A stretch of DNA of 49,862 nt, taken from the IMG/VR virus record IMGVR_UViG_3300037156_000185, positions 1 through 49,862 of that record; one strand, given 5' to 3'. This DNA is from a virus. The notes beneath the pieces were generated by a model. The model ran no database searches. It saw nothing but the letters and a program-made list of their open reading frames with translations, and was not told the DNA's origin. Every line of letters begins with the position of its first letter. Within the stretch, counting starts at the first letter, position 1. The translations under genes and the position numbers were made by a program. Of the stretch, positions 47,218 to 49,862 are shown piece after piece.

Positions 47218-47313
47218 ATGCCTAAAGGCCTCCAAACGCTCATTCTCGCCGCCGCCAGCTGGGGCCTCGTAGGCTGGATTGTGGTCGGCGTTCGTGCGAT
47301 AGTCGGGGCCTGA
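47218..47313 (+). CDS. Tiny membrane protein
   Basis: Thirty-one residues with one hydrophobic helix ('LQTLILAAASWGLVGWIVVG'). No clear ribosome-binding site; it fills the gap before the adaptor gene. Tentative. Confidence 0.4.
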   Translation: MPKGLQTLILAAASWGLVGWIVVGVRAIVGA

Positions 47314-47332
47314 GATCTCGTAGGAGGCTGCC

Positions 47333-48058
47333 ATCGCCCTTTCTGGACTTACCTCGTTCAATATGGATGTGAAAGACATCATTGAGGAGGCCTACGAAAG
47401 ATGTGGCGTAGAAATCCGGAATGGTTGGGAAGCCGCGAGTGCTCGTCGTAGTCTTTCTTTACTTATGTTGGAGTGGGCCAATAGAGGGGTCAACCTCTGG
47501 ACTGTTGAGGAACGCGATCTTGTTCTTACACCCGGCCAGGATACTTACACGCTCGGCACCGATATTGTTGATCTGATCGAACAGATGATCCAGATCCCGA
47601 ATGTCACGCAGACCACTCGGTACAATTTGACCCGCGTGTCTGTTTCTACGCAAGCTACCCGCACTAATCCGACGATTACAGCGCGCCCTACCGAAATTTA
47701 CATCGATCGGCAACAGGCAGCGCCGGTCATTCATGTATGGCCTATCCCGGATATCGCTGGTTATACGCTTAATTACTGGTTTCTTCGGCGTATTGACGAT
47801 CCGGGCGCGTTCACTAACAATGTAGATGTGCCCTTTCGCTTCTTGCCAGCACTAATCGCTGGTCTAGCCTACTATCTCGCAGTAAAAGTTTTGACCGCGG
47901 ACCGGGCCGACACACGGTGGGCGGTCATGTTCCAAGAACAACGTATAATTAGACTTGCTAATGACTATGAGGCTACTTTCCTAGCGGCTGCGCAAGAGGA
48001 CAGGGAAAAAGCCACACTTTCAATTACTCCCCGCGGTAGCTCTTACAGAGTACATTAG
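47333..48058 (+). CDS. Head-tail adaptor-like protein with probable ATC start
   Basis: Starting at ATC 47333 gives 241 residues beginning (M)ALSGLTSFNMDVKDIIEEAY, the usual N-terminus of this phage family, and AGGAGG lies 5 bases upstream. The first ATG (47363) lacks any signal and drops ten conserved-looking residues. Further motifs: 'ERCGVEIRNGWEAASARRSL', 'LLMLEWANRGVNLWTVEE', 'PARPTEIYIDRQ'-like stretch, 'PVIHVWPIPD'. The family sits at the portal-tail interface of short-tailed phages. AT-richer than upstream genes, near the GIY-YIG gene. Confidence 0.72.
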   Translation: MALSGLTSFNMDVKDIIEEAYERCGVEIRNGWEAASARRSLSLLMLEWANRGVNLWTVEERDLVLTPGQDTYTLGTDIVDLIEQMIQIPNVTQTTRYNLTRVSVSTQATRTNPTITARPTEIYIDRQQAAPVIHVWPIPDIAGYTLNYWFLRRIDDPGAFTNNVDVPFRFLPALIAGLAYYLAVKVLTADRADTRWAVMFQEQRIIRLANDYEATFLAAAQEDREKATLSITPRGSSYRVH

Positions 48059-48397
48059 ATGGGCCAGCCCGGTGGAGTTACTCAAGCTGTTATCAGGCCA
48101 CCTTGGGCTCTTGGCCTTTGCGACCGGTGCGGCTTCCACTTTCATTTGAATGATCTACATGCGGAGACATATGATCTTCGTCCAAACGGCTTACTCGTGT
48201 GCCGCGTTTGCTTGGACATTGATCAGGAGCAGCTCCAGCTTGGCCGTGTTGCTCTGAATGACCCCCAGAGCCTTCTCAATCCACGTCCCGACACCGGGCG
48301 CCAGGGGTCCATATCCCTGTTTGGTTGGCTCCCGGCGGGGAATCCGCTAACCAATATCCAATGCCAAGTTGGTGTGGTAGAAGTGCTGATCGCGTAG
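48059..48397 (+). CDS. Zinc-ribbon virion-region protein
   Basis: A 112-residue protein. 'LCDRCGFHFHLNDLHAETYD' with 'LLVCRVCLDIDQEQ' gives two Cys-x2-Cys pairs, one zinc site. This protein is often found next to the adaptor gene in related phages; function unknown. Confidence 0.7.
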   Translation: MGQPGGVTQAVIRPPWALGLCDRCGFHFHLNDLHAETYDLRPNGLLVCRVCLDIDQEQLQLGRVALNDPQSLLNPRPDTGRQGSISLFGWLPAGNPLTNIQCQVGVVEVLIA

Positions 48398-48408
48398 GAG
48401 ACAGACGC

Positions 48409-48621
48409 ATGAAAAACATGGTGAAGGTAAAGACTGCCAGCATGGATGGCGGCGCGGCTGGCGGCCTCGGGCGACTCGAGAAGTCGATGGCCGTGGGCGG
48501 CAGCACGCCGGGCAGCATGGACGGCAAGGCGAAGAAGCCTGTCACCATGGGAGATACCAAGATCTCGGGGTCGATGGGCGGCATGCCCAAGAACGCCCCG
48601 GCACCGAAAAGGAAACTGTGA
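48409..48621 (+). CDS. Small Gly/Met/Lys-rich protein
   Basis: Seventy residues with TAGGAGA upstream. Repetitive 'SMDGGAAGGLGRLEKSMAVG', 'SMGGMPKNAPAPKRK'. Low-complexity, probably disordered; function unknown. Confidence 0.65.
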   Translation: MKNMVKVKTASMDGGAAGGLGRLEKSMAVGGSTPGSMDGKAKKPVTMGDTKISGSMGGMPKNAPAPKRKL

Positions 48622-48824
48622 CCATGCAGATCAATGAAAAGCGCGGCTGGGGCGCTGCCGCCCCGCGCCTGCGGCTACAGCGTCCGCCGATCCCACGTTA
48701 CGGCATCTCGCCGCAGTTGGCGCCGCCTGGCCTGACCGCGCGCGATCGTGAGTGTCTCAACTCGCCGATCGTCGCGACGCCCCAGGCAGTCGTTGAAGAC
48801 GCTGACGGGGATACGCCCGACTGA
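48618..48824 (+). CDS. Pro/Arg-rich hypothetical protein
   Basis: Sixty-eight residues; GTG 48618 overlaps the previous stop, ATG 48624 is the alternative. Pro/Arg-rich ('RLRLQRPPIPRYGISPQLAP') with an acidic end. The endonuclease gene starts at its last base. Confidence 0.55.
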   Translation: MTMQINEKRGWGAAAPRLRLQRPPIPRYGISPQLAPPGLTARDRECLNSPIVATPQAVVEDADGDTPD

Positions 48825-49696
48825 TGGGCGGTACAGCGATAAGCGCGATTGTCTACCAGGCCACCAATCAGGTGAATGGGCATCGCTATATCGGCTTTAC
48901 AACACAGGGCTTGGCCGTGCGTGAAGCGCAGCATCGTAAGGACGCGCGCAGTAAAAAGGCTGGGTTTCGCTTTCACCACGCCATGCGCAAGTATGGGCAG
49001 GAGAATTTCGTATTTGAGGTGCTCTTCGATTTTCTTGACGATGAGGAGCTGGCCAAGGTCTACGAATGGGAGATGATCTCCAAACACAAGCCGGAATATA
49101 ACCTGACAGCGGGGGGTGATGGCGGGTCGCTGCACCCCGAGACTCGCGCTAAGATTAGCGCAGCTACGATGGGTCGGCCTGGTTCACACACCGGTAAAAA
49201 ATTCAGCGCCGAAACGCGCAAGAAGATGGGCGATGTTCAGCGTGGACGACCGTCGAAATTGAAGGGCCGAACAGTTTCGGAGGAAGTCCGACGCAAGATG
49301 AGCGCGGGCCAGATGGGGCATCCTGGCTGGAATAAGGGCGGCACGATAAGCGAAGAAACTAAGCGTAAAATTAGCGAAGGGCATAAAGGGCAAATACCCT
49401 GGATCCTCGGTAAAACGCATAGCGATGAAACTAAGCAGAAAATCGGCGCCGCGCTGAAACAGGCTTTTGCTACGCCTTCCGAAAAACGTATCGCATCATT
49501 AGCTAACAATGTTCTCACCGCGATAGCGGCTAATAAAGTACCCGTAAAGTGTATTACAGACGGGCATATTTTCAATAGCTCAGCTGATGCAGACCGGTTC
49601 TATGGTTTTTGTCTTGGGTCAGTTCGTAAGGTAGTATCGGGAAAAAGAGAGCATACCCGCGGGCTAGTATTTATACGTTGTGAGGATGTCAAATGA
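48824..49696 (+). CDS. GIY-YIG homing endonuclease with NUMOD3 repeats
   Basis: A 290-residue protein. GIY-YIG domain at about 8-95: 'AIVYQATNQVNGHRYIGFTT' (the two Tyr motifs), 'MRKYGQENFVFEVL' and the catalytic Glu in 'YEWEMISKHKPEYNLTAGGDG'. Then four or five NUMOD3 units ('HPETRAKISAATMGRPG', 'SAETRKKMGDVQRGRPS', 'SEEVRRKMSAGQMGHPG', 'SEETKRKISEGHKG', 'SDETKQKIGAALKQA'). Finally a NUMOD1-like HTH ('SADADRFYGFCLGSVRKV'). It is inserted between virion genes without disrupting either, coupled to both by short overlaps. Confidence 0.93.
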   Translation: MGGTAISAIVYQATNQVNGHRYIGFTTQGLAVREAQHRKDARSKKAGFRFHHAMRKYGQENFVFEVLFDFLDDEELAKVYEWEMISKHKPEYNLTAGGDGGSLHPETRAKISAATMGRPGSHTGKKFSAETRKKMGDVQRGRPSKLKGRTVSEEVRRKMSAGQMGHPGWNKGGTISEETKRKISEGHKGQIPWILGKTHSDETKQKIGAALKQAFATPSEKRIASLANNVLTAIAANKVPVKCITDGHIFNSSADADRFYGFCLGSVRKVVSGKREHTRGLVFIRCEDVK

Positions 49697-49862
49697 CTAC
49701 TCTCGCAGTAATTACCTCAGACATCCAAAGTTATTCAACGTATGATTCGGCTGATTTTATTGCGCAGATACCGCGCTGTATCCAGGAATCGGAAGAGAGA
49801 ATTTGGTACGTCATACAGCTTCCCTCATTCCGCCGCGGAGTTACTGGTACTTTTGACATCGG
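49693..49862 (+). CDS. Virion structural protein, partial at window edge
   Basis: The first 56 codons of a gene running off the window, start overlapping the endonuclease stop (ATGA). 'SADFIAQIPRCIQESEERIW' is a conserved opening of phage head-tail connector-region proteins. No more can be said from the fragment. Confidence 0.65.
   Translation, partial: MTTLAVITSDIQSYSTYDSADFIAQIPRCIQESEERIWYVIQLPSFRRGVTGTFDI

Noticed and set aside
1-49862. CRISPR array, rRNA, tRNA genes, insertion sequences, integrase or attachment site
   Set aside because: I looked for regular repeat-spacer structure, cloverleaf signatures, transposase DDE motifs and recombinase R-H-R-Y or serine-integrase patterns and saw none. 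A lysogenic lifestyle is therefore neither supported nor excluded by this window.

Overview
The window is a contiguous piece of a double-stranded DNA tailed bacteriophage genome. It is GC-rich, densely packed, and full of 4-base ATGA/GTGA/TTGA stop-start overlaps. The host is probably an alphaproteobacterium: the phage carries a GapR-like (DUF2312) protein and a short protein with a GcrA-like C-terminal motif, and many small genes resemble families typical of alphaproteobacterial phages. No integrase is visible. The structural genes (TerS, TerL, long portal, scaffold, HK97-type capsid, head-tail adaptors) leave the tail type undecided, but nothing points to a long contractile tail within the window.

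Layout. (1) Bases 1-10,750, leftward: a lysis cassette (GH19-type endolysin, 45-residue membrane peptide, overlapping i-/o-spanin pair) lies downstream of the replication block (prim-pol/SF3 helicase, methyltransferase, family A DNA polymerase, GapR-like protein, probable ssDNA-binding protein, DUF2800 nuclease, ribbon-helix-helix protein). (2) 10,800-14,960, rightward: an HNH endonuclease carrying the N-terminus of a VRR-NUC protein, an intact VRR-NUC nuclease, and a SNF2-like helicase interrupted by an intein that contains an HNH endonuclease gene in a different reading frame. (3) 14,936-17,597, leftward: small accessory genes including an Acb2-like anti-CBASS candidate. (4) 17,600-18,345: about 630 bases without genes, dense in hairpins, transcribed from the left arm of a divergent promoter. 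(5) 18,346-21,188, rightward: an HTH regulator with an apparently leaderless mRNA, then small early genes. A promoter-terminator unit at 21,191-21,312 may encode a small RNA complementary to the ribosome-binding motif used across the phage. (6) 21,319-29,783, leftward: roughly 25 small accessory genes, a run of tiny membrane proteins, a tandem degenerate HNH protein, two large palindromes with TTGGTGC repeats, and a gene broken at an (AC)6 repeat. (7) 29,929 to the end, rightward: packaging and virion genes, interrupted by an endonuclease VII-type and a GIY-YIG homing endonuclease.

The genes form the usual phage programme: replication and lysis on one strand, DNA processing and regulation in the middle, and packaging and assembly on the right. 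Superimposed on it is a heavy load of homing endonucleases with signs of co-conversion nearby: duplicated 5' gene ends in front of VRR-NUC and TerL, and AT-richer tracts in TerL, DNA polymerase, the capsid gene end and the adaptor gene.

All calls come from reading the sequence and recalled family motifs. No database search, folding or codon statistics were run.
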